Shown here piece after piece: positions 42,982-55,500 of a stretch of 64,000 bases of DNA (positions are counted from its first letter, which is position 1; each line of letters begins with the position of its first letter). The stretch spans positions 89,006,697-89,070,696 of the forward strand of contig OX393551.1 of assembly GCA_947650365.1 (NCBI GenBank). The letters run 5' to 3'. The stretch is from Chamaelirium japonicum. Its lineage: Eukaryota; Streptophyta; Magnoliopsida; Liliales; Melanthiaceae. The notes under the pieces were generated by a model that made no database searches, was not told where the DNA came from, and saw only the letters and a list, made by a program, of their open reading frames with translations. The position numbers were made by a program, and so were the translations under genes.

Positions 42982-43135
42982 TGTTATGAAACGGTGGTTG
43001 CATCGGATATGGATGCCCACCGGATAAAGACCCCTGGATTCTAGGGATTTAGAGATTTACCCCGTCTCTATCCTAACCTCCGATTATGCCTATATATAGG
43101 GGTCTTGTGTTAATAATACTAGGCTTTTCGCAACA
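42982..43135 (+). repeat. 3' LTR of the young copia
   Basis: 154 bp, identical to 36517-36670, followed by the tctcc target duplication. Confidence 0.92.
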
Positions 43136-44645
43136 TCTCCCTATATATCTCTTCTTTATTTCTATCTTTTTCTTGGTTTTGAAAACGGTCAAAACTAGCT
43201 CATTTTCTGTACCTCATGACCGACCCTTTCATCGGAGGCAACAACCTCCTGAAACCAATGGGGCCGGCCTTGACCAGTCTCTCAATATTTAGGGCCGGCC
43301 CCCCTAGTACATAGTGGCGCATGATATGACCAAAACGCCCTTATGTCACTAGTTGGTCGTTCCTCGTGTACGAGACTTTGCAAGGCACACATAAGTGAAG
43401 TGCACCAGTAATTTCACTATTATCTGAGGTTCCCGTAGGGTGTCCCTAGTGAAGGCAACTAGTCAACTCGCAATATGTCATGGTGCATCGCACCCATGTG
43501 GCAAAGTCCACTTATGGCAAGGAATTGCTACATGCGTCTCTGCACTAATCTAGCGTTTCCCCTTAGTGCACACACGTAGCTACGCATCTACCGTACGCTA
43601 GTGCAAAGCACTCACTGAGTGTATGCTTGGACTTCTCGCTTCCTCTAGTTACGTTCTGTGTTTCAAGGAGATGGTATAAGAACCATACATAATGTCGATA
43701 AGGTGGAACCTTCATGGACCAGGGTTTATAGCTTCCAACTCAGACTCGATCGACACACTACTCGAGTATACCATCGATCCTCTAAGTCCGAGCTAACCTG
43801 TATGGCCACCCAGAGTGTGATGCAGGCTGCACTCCAATTCCCCCGGACTTACTATGTTCTCCCTCATACCCCTGCTCTCCACTTAGTATGGTAAACCCGA
43901 TGTCCCTCCACTTGGTGCCATGATGCAACTCGAGCGGTGGAGAATACTGTCAGACTCGAGTGTTCATATGGCTCGGTTCCTTCCAGGTTGACCACATACA
44001 TCGTATCTCCGATTACTCTGACGAGCAACTGAATCCGTCACCAGTCCAACTGATGACCACCTGGCCAGGGTTTAATACGACATAGATCAGACCAAGGAAT
44101 GCACCTCTCATTAGGGGTGTGGATAGCCTGCAGGAGTGACACGCTGATGCAACACCAGCCGGGTAACCCAGTACACTGTGGTTTTGGATCACTGCATCCG
44201 GATCCTCACACATTGGTGCGCCAAAGCACTACACAGCTGGTTAGTCCACCAGACATGGTTCCTCAGGATTTAGGACCGTTTTACCCCAAGCAGAAACACA
44301 GTTTAGTGCACCGATGTTTGCTCACCGATCTGTGCACCATGTTGGTTCCGTTCGGCCATAGACACTGTGCCTAGTAATGATCGTGGTGGAGACACCCATG
44401 CTCTGTTATCCCAACAGCTTATCCTGATAGGGTGACCAACCCTAATCAGAGCTGCGAACGTATTTAGGTTACATGGGACGAATCCCTTGAGTATCCCACT
44501 CAAGTGGATTACCATGTAGCCATGGCTCTCTATTCTGTAATCAGAACACGTATTAAGGTACGTACCAATATGCAATCCTATACTATCAACCATACATACC
44601 TAAACTATAGGTTCTTACGAGCTGTAGACCTCACCAATTCTAACA

Positions 44646-47600
44646 ATCTCCCACTAGGTCTAACAAGGAATAGCGGTGTTGAGCTCTGTAGCTTCTACAT
44701 GCTGCCCAAAAGCCTTTGCAGGAATTCCCTAAAGGAATTGGCAACATTGTCTGTAGATTCCACCTCAGTACCGCTACTTGTATTTCCTCCTATAACTGTC
44801 AGATCAAGTGGAGTTTGTACTTGATGGGTTTCCCCTCACGGCGGTGCCTAGTCTCCTTGGACCTTGCTTACCGCTCTTCTGTTTGCAACGACAGATAACC
44901 GAGCCTCTGGTACGCGTCCCAAGTTCTTTAAGAACTTCCTAAGCTATACCACCTGGTAGACTACCGTACGCAACAATGTGCTCAGTCTTTGTGGTATAGT
45001 CTGTGATGCACTTACTTCACACTCTACCAACTACTGTTCTAATCCCAAGATAAAAACAATTCTTGAAATTGATTCTCTGGAACGCACATCTGACACCAAA
45101 GTCAGACCTTGTGTGTCCAATCGATATCAGGACCTGTGAAGTACAAGGTAACTCACAATCCTCACTAGATGAGGACTTCTGAGTATACCCTTCACATCGG
45201 TCCAGAGATCTGGACCCGGGTTCGACTGAAACCGACCCATGAATCCTGCTGTGCAATAGATATCTAGCCTCGTAAAACAAATCTGGCTAGAATCTTATCT
45301 TCATGCGTAGCCTGTGACAGCAAGAGAACATTACTCTGGTTATCTCGAGTTACCTTGATTCCCAGAGCATAACTCGCCTCACTAGGGTCTTTCACATCGA
45401 ATTGTGATGACTACAAACCTTTACTGTAAACACGTTATTTTCAATCAGTAGAATATCATTAACGTAAAGTACTAAGTACACCCTTGTAGCTATTTCACTT
45501 TTTTTGTACCCACTTGGTTTATCATCATTTTGATCAAATCCGTGTGAGCGGATTTCCTTGATCATAATAGATATTTCAACCTGGATGTTTGCATCAGTCC
45601 ATAAATGGACCTTTGCAACTTGTATTCCATATTTTCCTGACTTACTAACACAAACCTAGGGCTACATCATCCATATGTAATTTTCAAATTCCCGTTAGGG
45701 AATAACTGTCTTGACATCCATCAACCAGATCTCCCAACTATAATGGGCTGCGATGGATTAAGAGGATCCGAAATAGACTTAGGCATAACTACCAGTGAGA
45801 TGGTTTTGACATAGTCAATCCCTTCTCCTTTGGCAACTAATCTAGCTACTGAAGTTTTAACTGGGTGCTCTTCTTATACACCTCCTAAACCCAGAAGGCT
45901 AATAGTAAGTGTCAAGATTATTCCAAGGGACATTGATGCAAATTTGCCTCCATAGTCTTTGTCAGTTGGAGCTGTCGGAAGCTCCCACTACTTCTTCGTA
46001 GCTCTAGGGATCATCCTCCTGAAACTCTGGATTAACTATCGAAGTTTCTCCATAGTATCTTTCAGGAGCTCTGATGGTCCCACAACGATGAGGTGGTGGT
46101 AGTACAAAAGTAAATTGTTTGTACAATGTCTGGTATACTAGTTTCTTGTATCATCTACTCCCATTACGTTTTCAGATGCGCACTCTCTACCAGTACTCAG
46201 CAGTTCACCTAGAACTACCTTACTGATAAACTTATGGTCTATAATATAATCTTGGTCTAGGTAGATGGTGTTCGTAGAAACGATTACCTTTCAAACCTCA
46301 AGATCATAGAATAGTCCACCTTATGCCTCCCTAGGGTAAACTATAAACAGATATACCTGGAATTACATCTCTATCTTATTCCTTTTGTCCTTTTGCACAA
46401 GTGCAGGACAATCCTATATCTCGAGACACTATAGTGTCAGCTTTCGCTTAGACCATAGCTCTCTATAGGTCTGAGACACTAATCTAGATGAGAGATAGTT
46501 TCAGATATAAGCTACTGTTTTAAGGTACAACCCCACCAAAAGGTTGGTAGTACACTTGGCAATATTCATCATACTACTGACCATGTCAAACAGAGTCCGA
46601 TTCCTTCTCTCGGAGACTTCATTCTGACGTGTCATCCTTTGAGCATTTAACTGGGAGATAATCCCATGCTCCCTCAGGATCCTATGGAACTCGTCCGATA
46701 GTGACTTATTCCTTCGATTAAATCGAAGAGTCTTCTATCATTTAGACGCTCTTGGAACCATAGACGTCAAAATTAACTAACTCCAATACCTTAGTGACCC
46801 TTTTAGTTATTCTGCCTTCCAGATTACACTCATAGGTTAGAAGGATCTCCGATGAATCTGTGAACAGAAACTCGACCTTCTGTTACCTCTGAATTTATCT
46901 GAGGTAAAATATCTAAATCAGAGGGATCACAAATGGGATAGATTCTTTGAAGGATTTAGATGAATTTAAATTAGACGCTGCAGCTGTCATGAAATCTATT
47001 TCCGAATTAAGATTAAATACAAAGAGATTATTCTGATATATTCCTCTAGTAATAAAGCTATTTATTCAATTTAAGATACATACCTACGGTGCTGTCTAAA
47101 ACTAAAAATTTTATTTACCAAAGAGGAAACAGAACTACATCTCTAAAAATCAAAATCCATGTTTTGAAAAAAACTAAGACAATCATATCTAACAGCTTCC
47201 GTAGCGGCTTATGGTATCAGTACCTATGTTAGGATTACTTCACTATAAAGTAGCCTTCTACTTTCTTTGAATCTCTGTAGACCCGAAGTCTACATTCTAA
47301 GAAGCATAAGAACTGCTACTATATAGCGACTCAACTCCTAACATCCTGAGGCCATACACTATCTTCAAATATCCCCTGTACTTACCAAAGCGGAAACACT
47401 GCCGTCCTTAGCGTTACCAAACTTAGGAGTCCATACCAGTTTCTGCACTAGAATATTTTTCGATCTCTGATAAGTTACTCCCTTAGGTTCTTCTAAAGAA
47501 TACCTAGGTTAAGCACTAAAGGCATTACCTTTAATCTTGATCCCATCCTTTATCTCTTGGAAATCTCCTTAGAAGTTCTACGTTTGTCATCTCTAGCTTG

Positions 47601-47818
47601 TTAAAGCTAAAGTCTCTAACAACGCCTTCGAAGGTTCCAGACAAGGATACAAGATAGACGTCTTCCACCACCTCGTTATCTGGCATTATATCTTTGGAAT
47701 CTAGTTCGATCTGGAACTCAAAGATGTGTTCCCGAACAAGCATACCCACTGACATCTCGGTACCGACAAGTATCTTGGTGGATAAGCGATGAGTCGACTG
47801 ACTTCGCCCTCCAGACAT
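44646..47818 (-). pseudogene. decayed copia pol and gag of the long-LTR element
   Basis: On the minus strand fragments appear in the order gag, integrase, RT, RNase H from high to low coordinate. Gag: 47818-47531 reads MSVGMLVREHIFEF and NKLEMTNVELLRRF, like the UBN2 region. Integrase C terminus: about 46640-46540 reads GMTRQNEVSERRNRTLFDMV, matching the copia NGVSERRNRTL block. Reverse transcriptase: near 45470-45435 the catalytic motif reads VLYVNDILLIEN, so the expected YVDD has become YVND. Many stops and frameshifts lie between. Nothing here could be active. Confidence 0.75.
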
Positions 47819-49865
47819 CTAATGCAAGTAAAACTTTACTTGAGAAGACCTGGCATATCTCTGACTTGCTTCTAAGGATTTGTCCGCAAGTCTGCTATAA
47901 CACAGAACTTGCACATCTCCTCAGACTCTCGCTAGTCGTCATATGCTCTAGTTAGTGCCCTAGTGATATCTGGACCCGTTAGGTCTAGTACAGGGATATT
48001 TAAATTGCAAGCCAATGTACGTTTACTACCCTAAGCATAAGCTAAAGATAGCGCTTCCACTCTACGTAGTTAGAGACCCGATAACTGGTTCTCTTATGGG
48101 ATAGCGGATAGGGGAACTATATGGTTGAATGAAATGAATGCAAAATAACTTATTTTATGGATTTTGAAAACAAACTAATTATATCCAAATATCAATGCTA
48201 CCCTCACAGCGAAGACACATCTATGGATTAATTAACCATGTATGTAAAATCTCAGAATCGACTGCACCTGCACTAGGGGGCATCATGCAGCGTCAATCCG
48301 TTTACACGGGCCTTTCCTTGACCCTATTCAAATATGCCAACTAAGGACTTTGATGGACCATAGTTATCTTTTGGCCAGTGCCATGTGATCCCCATTGTGC
48401 AAGCAACGGATGCCTCACGTCCACTTCGGATGTTTACCCATAAGCCTAGGTAGTTACGACACGGGAGTTCATACGGCCCCCACTAGGGTGGGATGAAAAG
48501 CCCTTCTCTCCTCACCCCGTAACCACCATATCCCAAAGGAGTCTGCTAAGTTATCTGGCATAGAAAATACATAACCCTCACCCTAGGGGGTGTCGAGCTA
48601 TGCCTTTCCACCCAGACACAAAGCAGTTGGTTGTGGAGACCAGAGGATCTTTAAAAGTCCTCTCTTACATCCCTTATTAAATTTGAGGGTTCTTTTATGC
48701 AAGTATGAGTATACACTAAGGTCACGACAACCTATACACTAGACCCTGGTCATACCGTGCTCCCACTAGCGTTTCAAGCCTTTCACGAAGCATTAATCGA
48801 TCTTGGAATATCATAGTCCCTTCCTCAAGTGGATTTCTCCACTCAAGGGTCACATTATATATCCCAAGAGCATCGATGCTCCGTAAACGTAGCTATCACA
48901 CTAATGCCCTAGAGCCTAGCCTAAGGTCTGATAGACAGGAAAGGTCTCCCATTACCATGGCACCTCACTTATAAATTTGACGAATGATGTCATAGTAGAA
49001 TTCCAACTCATTCTAGGTTTCGATGCTGGCCAAATAGGCACATCCTATGGGTGTTGACCTAATGGTGGTATAACCAAATATGAGAAATTCATGCTATCAT
49101 CAAGGATCAATTAAATAATAGGCATCACTAGTGGAATCCTATCCTAATAAGGTAGCTAGGACCCGAAGGGAAAGGGAATCCCTCTAACACATATAATTAA
49201 ATTATCGCATCGGGGTTCTCTACTGAAATATAAAAAACTATTGAAAGAAACAACCACACAACTTAATCAAGTTCAGGGTCCGACCCCTGAACCTGACTGG
49301 CACAATGCAGGCTCTCTGTCTTCTTCGCAAGGTTCTATGATCTGGTGCAAGCCCCTGTATATGATCTCCTGACGCTTTCTGCCCTTTGCCGTCATTGTGT
49401 ACGCTTCGCCGGATCGCCATCGTCCTCCAAGGTTCCTCTCGTCTTCTCGGTGGTGGATCTCCACGGCAAGTCTTTACTTCAATCTGTAACCAAAAAAGCT
49501 CTAGTACGCTTCGAGCAAATGCTCGCTCGTACACAATTTCCTAGAAAGAAAAGGAAAACAAACCTAACAAAAAAGCCTGGGAATCAAGGGTGGTCAACCT
49601 CCACCACTTGCCCGACTATGGCTCTAAAACCTATCCACACACAGAAGAAAAAACATCCAGACAATATTCGCTAATACGGGGTCCGACCCCCGGTAGCAAG
49701 CAATCACATATCCAGATTAATTTTAGAAGCGGCACCCTGCAAGACATTCATAGAATATACAATATATAATATGCATGATCTACTCGTACAACCCCGATGG
49801 CGGCACATACTATTCATGCGCGCACATGACGGTTTCATAAAAAATATGAAATGCACCACTAGCGT
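47819..49865 (-). other. 5' leader region of the long-LTR copia
   Basis: Between gag and the primer-binding site. No recognisable protein. Much of it is moderately GC-balanced sequence without obvious repeats. A minus-strand frame at 49534-49238 is Arg-rich and unrecognised. Long leaders are usual in copia elements with large LTRs. Confidence 0.5.
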
Positions 49866-49877
49866 GCTCTGATACCA
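49866..49877 (-). other. primer-binding site of the long-LTR copia
   Basis: gctctgatacca is the complement of tggtatcagagc, the initiator-methionine tRNA site. It sits two bases from the 5' LTR end and sets the element's orientation. Confidence 0.85.
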
Positions 49878-49879
49878 AT

Positions 49880-52174
49880 TATTGGAGATAAATCCATGGT
49901 AAAGGCCCGCAGCGGAAGCAAAGTGAAGGTTCGAAGACCGTGAGCGGTGTGCGTTACATATCAAAATTTTCATCGAAATGATCTACACGTGCGTGTATGA
50001 ATCTAGCATGATAACTACGCGAACCCCTAACGTCGATCTAACGTGAAAGAATAATCTATCATGCATGCATGTTCTATTTATGTTAGATCTACATGTTAGA
50101 GATCATACCTGCGTACGGATTCTTTCACCGCGACAAGTTTCTTTTTTGTCGATGGAGACGGGTTCGGATCTGCTCGATATAGCTTTGGTGCGACGGCCAT
50201 AACTTTCTGATCTGAACTCCGATTGGGCTGAAATTTGGAGTGCAGGTAACTAATTTCTAGATACAACTTTTGAAATAAGTTTCACCTCGTTTAGACTTCT
50301 GTCGCTCCTGAAATCGTAGAAAAAATACTGATTTTCTGTGCAGATTTTGAACAGTAAAAGGTTATGGAAGATGCCTTCTAGTTCACCCGATCTCACACGA
50401 TGCACGGTACCTCATCGATGGATCTCTAAGTGCCTCCATCCGACAAGCCTTCTCCTTCTACAAAACACCACGTGAGGAAGACGTGTCGCCATCTAATGGC
50501 GTAAGCGAGGGAGAGAGAGACGAGAGAGGAGAAGAGAAGAGGGGAGAGGGGGCGGCTAGGGTTTCCCCATGCCATGGCCGGCCCTCCTCTCTTCTATTTC
50601 CTTATATAGGGCCGGCATATCCATATGGATAAGGCTAGTACGGATAGGGTTGGCTGATTCAAACCTTCTCCCTATATATCTCTTCTTTATCTCTATCTTT
50701 TCCTTGGTTTTGAAAAAGGTCAAAACTGTCCCATTTTTTGTGCCTCATGATCGGCCCTTTCATCGGAGGCAACAACCTCCTGAAACCAATGGGGCCGGCC
50801 TTGACCAGTCTCTCAACACTTAGGGCCAGCCCCCCTAGTACATAGTGGCGCATGGTATGACCAAAACGCCCTTATGTCACTAGTTGGTCGTTCCTCGTGT
50901 ACGACACTTTGCAAGGCACACATAAGTGAAGTGCACCAGTGATTTCACTATTCTCTGAGGTTCCCTTAGGATGCCCCTAGTGAAGTCAACTAGTCAACTC
51001 GTAACATGTCCCGGTGCATCGCACCCATGTGGTAAAGTCCACTTATGGCAAGGAATTGCTATATGCGTCTCTGCACTAACCTAGGGTTTCCCCTTAGTGC
51101 ACACACGTAGCTACGCATCTACCGTGCACTAGTGCAAAGCACTCACGGAGCATATGCTTGACTTCTTGCTTCCTCTAACTACGTTATATGTTTCGAGGAG
51201 ATGGTATAAGAACCGTACATAATGTCGATATGGTGGAAGCTTTAGGGACCAGGATTTATGGCTTCCAATTCAGACTCGATCGACACACTGCCCGAGTGTA
51301 CCATCGATCCTCTGAGTCCGAGTTAACCTGCGTGGCCACTCAGAGTGCGACGTAAGCTGTACTCCAATTCTCCCAGACTTACTATGTTCTCCTTCATACC
51401 CCTGCTCTCCGCTTAGTATGCTAAACCCACTGTCCCTCCACTTGGTGCCATGATGCAACTCGAGCGGTGGAGAATACCATCAGACTCGAGTGCTCATATA
51501 AATCGGTTCCTTCTAGGTTGACTACATATATCGTACCTCCGATTACTCTGACAAGCAACTGAATCTGTCACCAGTCCAACTGATGACCACTTGGCCAGGG
51601 TTTAATACGACGTAGATCAGACTAAGGAATGCACCTCTCGTTAGGGGTGTGGATAGCCTGCAGGAGTGACACACTGATGCAACGCCAGCTGGGTAACCCA
51701 GTACACTATGGTTTTGGAACACTGCATCCGGATCCTCACACATTGGTGCGCAAAGCACCACACAACTGGTTAGTCCACCAGACATGGTTCCTCAGGGTTT
51801 AGGACTGTTTTACCCTAAGCAGAAACACGGTTTAGTGCACCGATGTCTGCTCACTGATCTATGCACCGTGTTGGTTCCGTTCGGCCACAGACACTATGCC
51901 GGGTAATGACCGTGGTGGAGACACCCACGCTCTGTTATCTCAACAGCTTATCCTGATAGGGTGACCAACCTTAATCAGAGCTGCGAACGTATTTAGGTTA
52001 CATGGGACCAGTCCCTTGAGTCTCCCACTCAAGTGGATTACCATGTAGCCATGGCTCTCTGTTCTGTAATCAGAACACGTATTAAGGTACGTGCCAATAT
52101 GCAATCCTATACTATCAACCATAGATAGCTAAACTATAGGTTTTTACGAGCTGTAGACCTCACCAATTCTAACA
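49880..52174 (-). repeat. 5' LTR of the long-LTR copia (empty-site allele)
   Basis: 2295 bp. Its terminus next to the primer-binding site reads tattggagataaat where the other LTR has tgttgaagataaat, so the terminal CA on the element's strand has become TA. It contains the uninterrupted ttctccctatat at about 50668, the insertion site used by the young copia in the other LTR. Confidence 0.88.
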
Positions 52175-52844
52175 CGGGGAGGCCAAGAGAAGCCGGACTA
52201 AACCCTAGATCGGAAAGGGGAAGGGAAGAGACGAGTCGATGCTCCGAGCCCCTTTGATCCACTACCAAGCTGAAGAAATGATGCTACCCATACTTGCCTC
52301 TCACAAATCAGAAAAACCATTTTGTACGTTTCTTCATAAGCTTCCCCCTAGTATGGATGGGGACTTGATTTGATTCACTTTTCGATCCATTGGGTCGGGT
52401 TGAGAATGAAAGGCAAGACTCAATGACTATAAACATTTAAACTTAACCTTATTTGATTCACTTCTCCACTCTGGCTCAATAAACGCACAACCACCCCCAT
52501 CATAATAAATAAAAAATTCAAGGTGGGTTATACAGAGTTTGCAAAGCAAGGAGCAATTAAAAGTGTCGGTCACCACTACAAGTAGGCTGACTGGAGAATA
52601 GACCGATAGGGAAACGGATTACTTACTATCTCAAACATCGCGTTGCCATGAGAAAGATGGGTTGACCATGAAAATAGTAGTAGGTCCATCGACGGTAAAA
52701 GATGGATGCGGAGAGGCGGCATAGTAACCTATCTATGAGTAATTTAAAATTGGTGGCCAAGTCAGGTGCTAAGTAATGAGCATGAGCATAGAGAAGCACC
52801 ATAGCTACTGCTGATCAAACCAACGAAGGTGCAATACTAGTGAC
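52175..52844. other. right part of the interrupted repeat and unrecognised DNA
   Basis: Starts with the cgggg duplication and continues copy B of the retroposon-like repeat to about 52260. After that no repeat structure or gene could be recognised. cccatacttgcctc near 52288 matches 34978. AT/GC composition is average. Confidence 0.4.
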
Positions 52845-53335
52845 ATGGAAAGTCTTCATTCAAGCTGGGATAATATCAAATGTCATGGCAAACTTTTCTG
52901 TTTCCAGTGCCAGGATTGCAGCTCAGTGGCAGTGCACTCAAATGACTTAAAGAAGGTACTAGCATATCAACAAATTCTGGATATTACAGTCGCAGATGAA
53001 GACAAAGCTTTGATTCTATTGAATTCGATCGTTGCCCAATACTTATGACAATTTTACTAGATGAAGTCGATTACATTTGATGAGGTATTGAATGCTTTGC
53101 AGAAGAATGAGTTGTGGATGAAGGATAAACAAGCTTACAACAATTCGTCATCAGATGTCTTGACCGTTCGGGGTAGATCACTGAGTTAGAAGCTTGCAAA
53201 TAGAGATAAATCTTATTCTAAGTAGAGAGGAACGACCTCATCAGATAGAAAGACCCTTACAAAGGATCAATGTGCATATTGTCGTAACAAAGGGCACTGA
53301 AATAAGAAGGGGGCGACTGATCCTATTCAACCTCT
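52845..53335 (+). pseudogene. copia gag remnant with a broken zinc knuckle
   Basis: Reads VLAYQQILDITVADEDKALI and LLNSIVAQYL, then after stops FDEVLNALQKNELWMKDKQA, the UBN2-type gag C-terminal half. It ends in a CAYCRNKGH motif in which a stop (53299-53301) replaces the tryptophan after the His, so the CX2CX4HX4C knuckle is lost. No LTR was found next to it. It is directly followed by a LINE start at 53343. Confidence 0.72.
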
Positions 53336-53342
53336 CCCTAAA

Positions 53343-53610
53343 ATGAAGCTCATTTTATGGAATTATCAAGGAGGGAGGGGGGCCTCGACAATTCAACACA
53401 TCAAAACCCTCCTCCGGTCGGTTTCCTCAGTTATTCTATTCATATTAGAAACTAGAAGTTCCTTGATTCAATCAACCCAAACTATGAAATCCCTCAATTT
53501 ATGTAATTTTCGAGCTATACCGTCAGAGAGATATTCAGGAGGACTATGACTTGCATGGGAGGACCACATCCTACTTTCTGTGCAATTTGAATCCAAGGGT
53601 TGAGGAAGTC
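53343..53610 (+). pseudogene. LINE endonuclease N terminus, cut by a gypsy element
   Basis: ATG 53343 starts KLILWNYQGGRGASTIQHIK, the N-terminal motif of the APE-type LINE endonuclease (usually WNCQG, here WNYQG). It continues with ILFILETRSS and IPSERYSGGL and hits a stop at 53547-53549 where LAWEDHILL then continues in frame. Similarity ends at 53610, where the gypsy LTR begins. It is a different LINE family from the one at 14-31 kb. Confidence 0.75.
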
Positions 53611-54300
53611 TGTGGGTGCAAAAATTATACCGGACCAGACCAGACCCACATAGGCCCACGGAACAGCCCAAGTGGGCAAACCCAAACCCATGGACCTACT
53701 CTACAGGGCTTGCAAATCAAGCCCCCTTATTGTGCCAAGACAACGGCCCAATAGGGGCCCATCGAGGAGGCCCAGGACCAGCGCCTCCTCAGCACTGTCA
53801 CATCATCACTGCTATTACAGGTGTTCGGGGATATTTTTCACTGGCCCGTACGGTTGTCCTGTAAGACAGAGAAAGCATGAGAACGGCTGGCTCCCTTAGG
53901 AGTGCAGACCCTTCGACGCTCAAGGCGGCGAAGGTACAGGTAAGGGAGAGCTAAAGTAGTTGGAAAGGGTTAGGGTTTTCGAGTTTCAAACCTGTACTTT
54001 GGAGTCGAGGGTCGTACCTTTATAGCCTTTTGCAGGCCATTAGAGGTTGACGCGTGGCGGTGTCTTCCCGCACCTTCTATGCCCCTATGTGCCAGCCCAC
54101 ATGAGCTCTTTATGACCTTTATCGTTTAGTCTGTCAGGCGGCGGTAAAGGGGGATGCACTGGTCTTATCCTTACCTGGTGGAGATTCTAAAAAGTTCTAG
54201 TCTGGGAGGTCCTTGACCGACTTTTGCCGGCTTCCATGGACTGCTATCGTCCATGTAGCTCCATGGGGTAATGACATCTGTCGATTTGATACCGCCTTAT
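53611..54300 (-). repeat. 3' LTR of the Tat-like element (inner edge uncertain)
   Basis: The outer end reads tgtgggtgcaaaaattat on the plus strand (…cacccaca at the LTR 3' end). A minus-strand TATA-like gctataaagg lies at 54018-54027, followed by a leader that reads gggtttagg-like CT-rich sequence. The inner boundary was not fixed because no clear polypurine tract was found. Confidence 0.55.
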
Positions 54301-54599
54301 TATGGGCGACCTCTGCGGGAGAGAGGGCGAGCTCCTGGTCAGGGGGGAACCTTCAGAACCTCTTCTACCATTAACAAGCGGACTCTTTGGCCATTTGCAT
54401 GACCAGGCGAGCTCCTGAGCGAGCTGTGGGTGTACTCTGTGGTGACTCCACTGGTGTCGTTGATCCGTCTACTTCTTTCTATTGTTAATAGGCGAGCTCT
54501 TTGGTGGTTTGCGCGATTAGACGAGCTCTTGAGCGAGCTGTGTTAGGTTTGACGAGCTTCTGAGCGAGCTGTGGGTGTTCGTAGATATCATTCTAAGTT

Positions 54600-55500
54600 T
54601 TCTATTAGCAAAAGGGGCGATCTCTCCACGTGTGGGCTAGAGTTGTGCACTCGGTGGGCTATGCAAGCCCTGGGCGGGCTACGAGCACCAGTCACTGGGT
54701 GACCTCTACCACGTGCGAGCTGGTCGTATGTGGTCAAGGTCGGCCCTGGGCGGGCTGTGAGCAACGCCACAGGCAGCCTCTGTCCAAGGGGGACATCGAT
54801 CCGCTACTGCAAGCCCTGGGCGGGTTACAAGCACCAGCCACTGGGCAACCTCTACCATGTGCGAGCTGGTCGCATGTGGTCAAGGACGGCCCTGGACAAG
54901 CTGTAAGCAACACCACAGGCAGCCTCTGTCCAAGGGATGCAACGATCCGCTACTACAAGCCCTAGGCAGGCTACGAGCACCAACCACTAAGCGGCCTCTA
55001 CCACGTGCGAACTACCGCATATGGTCAGGGTCAGCCTTAGCGGGTTATGAGCCACGGCCATAGGCGGCCTCTGTCCAAGGGAAGCAATGATCCGCTACTG
55101 CAAGCCCTGGGCGGGCTACGAGCACCAGCCACTGGGCGGCCTCTACCACATGTGAGCTGGTCGTATATGGTCAGGGTTAGCCCTGGGTGGGCTGTGAGCA
55201 TCACCCTCGGGCGACCTCCTCCGCGTGCAAGCTAGTCGCATGCAGCCAGGGTCAGCTCCGGGCGGGATGTGAGCACCAGCCTCAGGCGGCCTTGCGTAGA
55301 GAGCTTTGACTCGCAGTACCTCATGAACTAAGGCCTTGAGGATGATGCTGCTCTATCCAAGGGACACAGCTATCCACTATTGCAAGCTCCGGGTGGGTTG
55401 TGAGCACCAGCCTTGGGCAACCTCCTCTGCGTGCGAGCTAGTCGCATGTGGTCAGGGTCTGCTCTGGGCGGGTTGTGAGCACCAGTCTCAAGTGACCTTG
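54600..55500 (+). repeat. tandem repeat of about 146 bp in the 3' untranslated region
   Basis: Units start ccctgggcgggctacgagca at about 54668, 54814, 54960 and 55105, with a degraded run to about 55500 of half-units (gggcgggttgtgagcaccag). Each unit itself holds two related halves. Tandem repeats between pol/antisense ORF and the 3' LTR are known from Tat elements and are thought to seed satellites. Confidence 0.85.

Larger units (their letters stand above)
36517..43135 (+). mobile_element. young nested Ty1-copia element, 6.6 kb
   Basis: Identical 154-bp LTRs (36517-36670 and 42982-43135) start TGTTATGAAACGG and end CGCAACA. Primer-binding site cgttatcagcacgag follows at 36671, and polypurine tract aaggggga precedes the 3' LTR at 42981. 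A 5-bp target duplication tctcc flanks it. The pol ORF is intact (39032-42634) but gag is reduced to fragments. Intact pol with broken gag suggests it was mobilised with Gag supplied in trans, or that gag decayed after insertion. The LTR identity argues for the former. Confidence 0.93.
35702..44645 (-). repeat. 3' LTR of the long-LTR copia element, interrupted
   Basis: Two parts, 35702-36516 and 43141-44645, add up to about 2.32 kb and match 49880-52174. On the minus strand it begins TGTTAGAATTGG and ends ATCTTCAACA. A minus-strand TATA-like tatataagg lies near 36446-36456. A purine tract (minus strand, cctagtgggagat) lies just outside at 44646-44658. Confidence 0.88.
35702..52174 (-). mobile_element. 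long-LTR Ty1-copia element, decayed, with a nested copia in one LTR
   Basis: Ends are flanked by a 5-bp duplication cgggg (35697-35701 and 52175-52179). Its 3' LTR is 35702-44645 (interrupted) and its 5' LTR is 49880-52174. Next to the 5' LTR, at 49866-49877, is gctctgatacca, the complement of the initiator-methionine tRNA primer-binding site, which fixes the orientation as minus. Without the nested element it is about 9.85 kb. The internal region (44646-49879) is a relic of gag-pol in the usual copia order with many stops. The LTRs differ by numerous substitutions and an indel of about 25 bp, so it is much older than the insert. Confidence 0.9.

Noticed and set aside
44013..45280. Frames such as 44213-44013 and 51785-51543 (minus) as a duplicated gene
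   Set aside because: They are the same positions in the two LTR copies of the long-LTR copia element. Similarity comes from LTR duplication, and the frames differ in stops.
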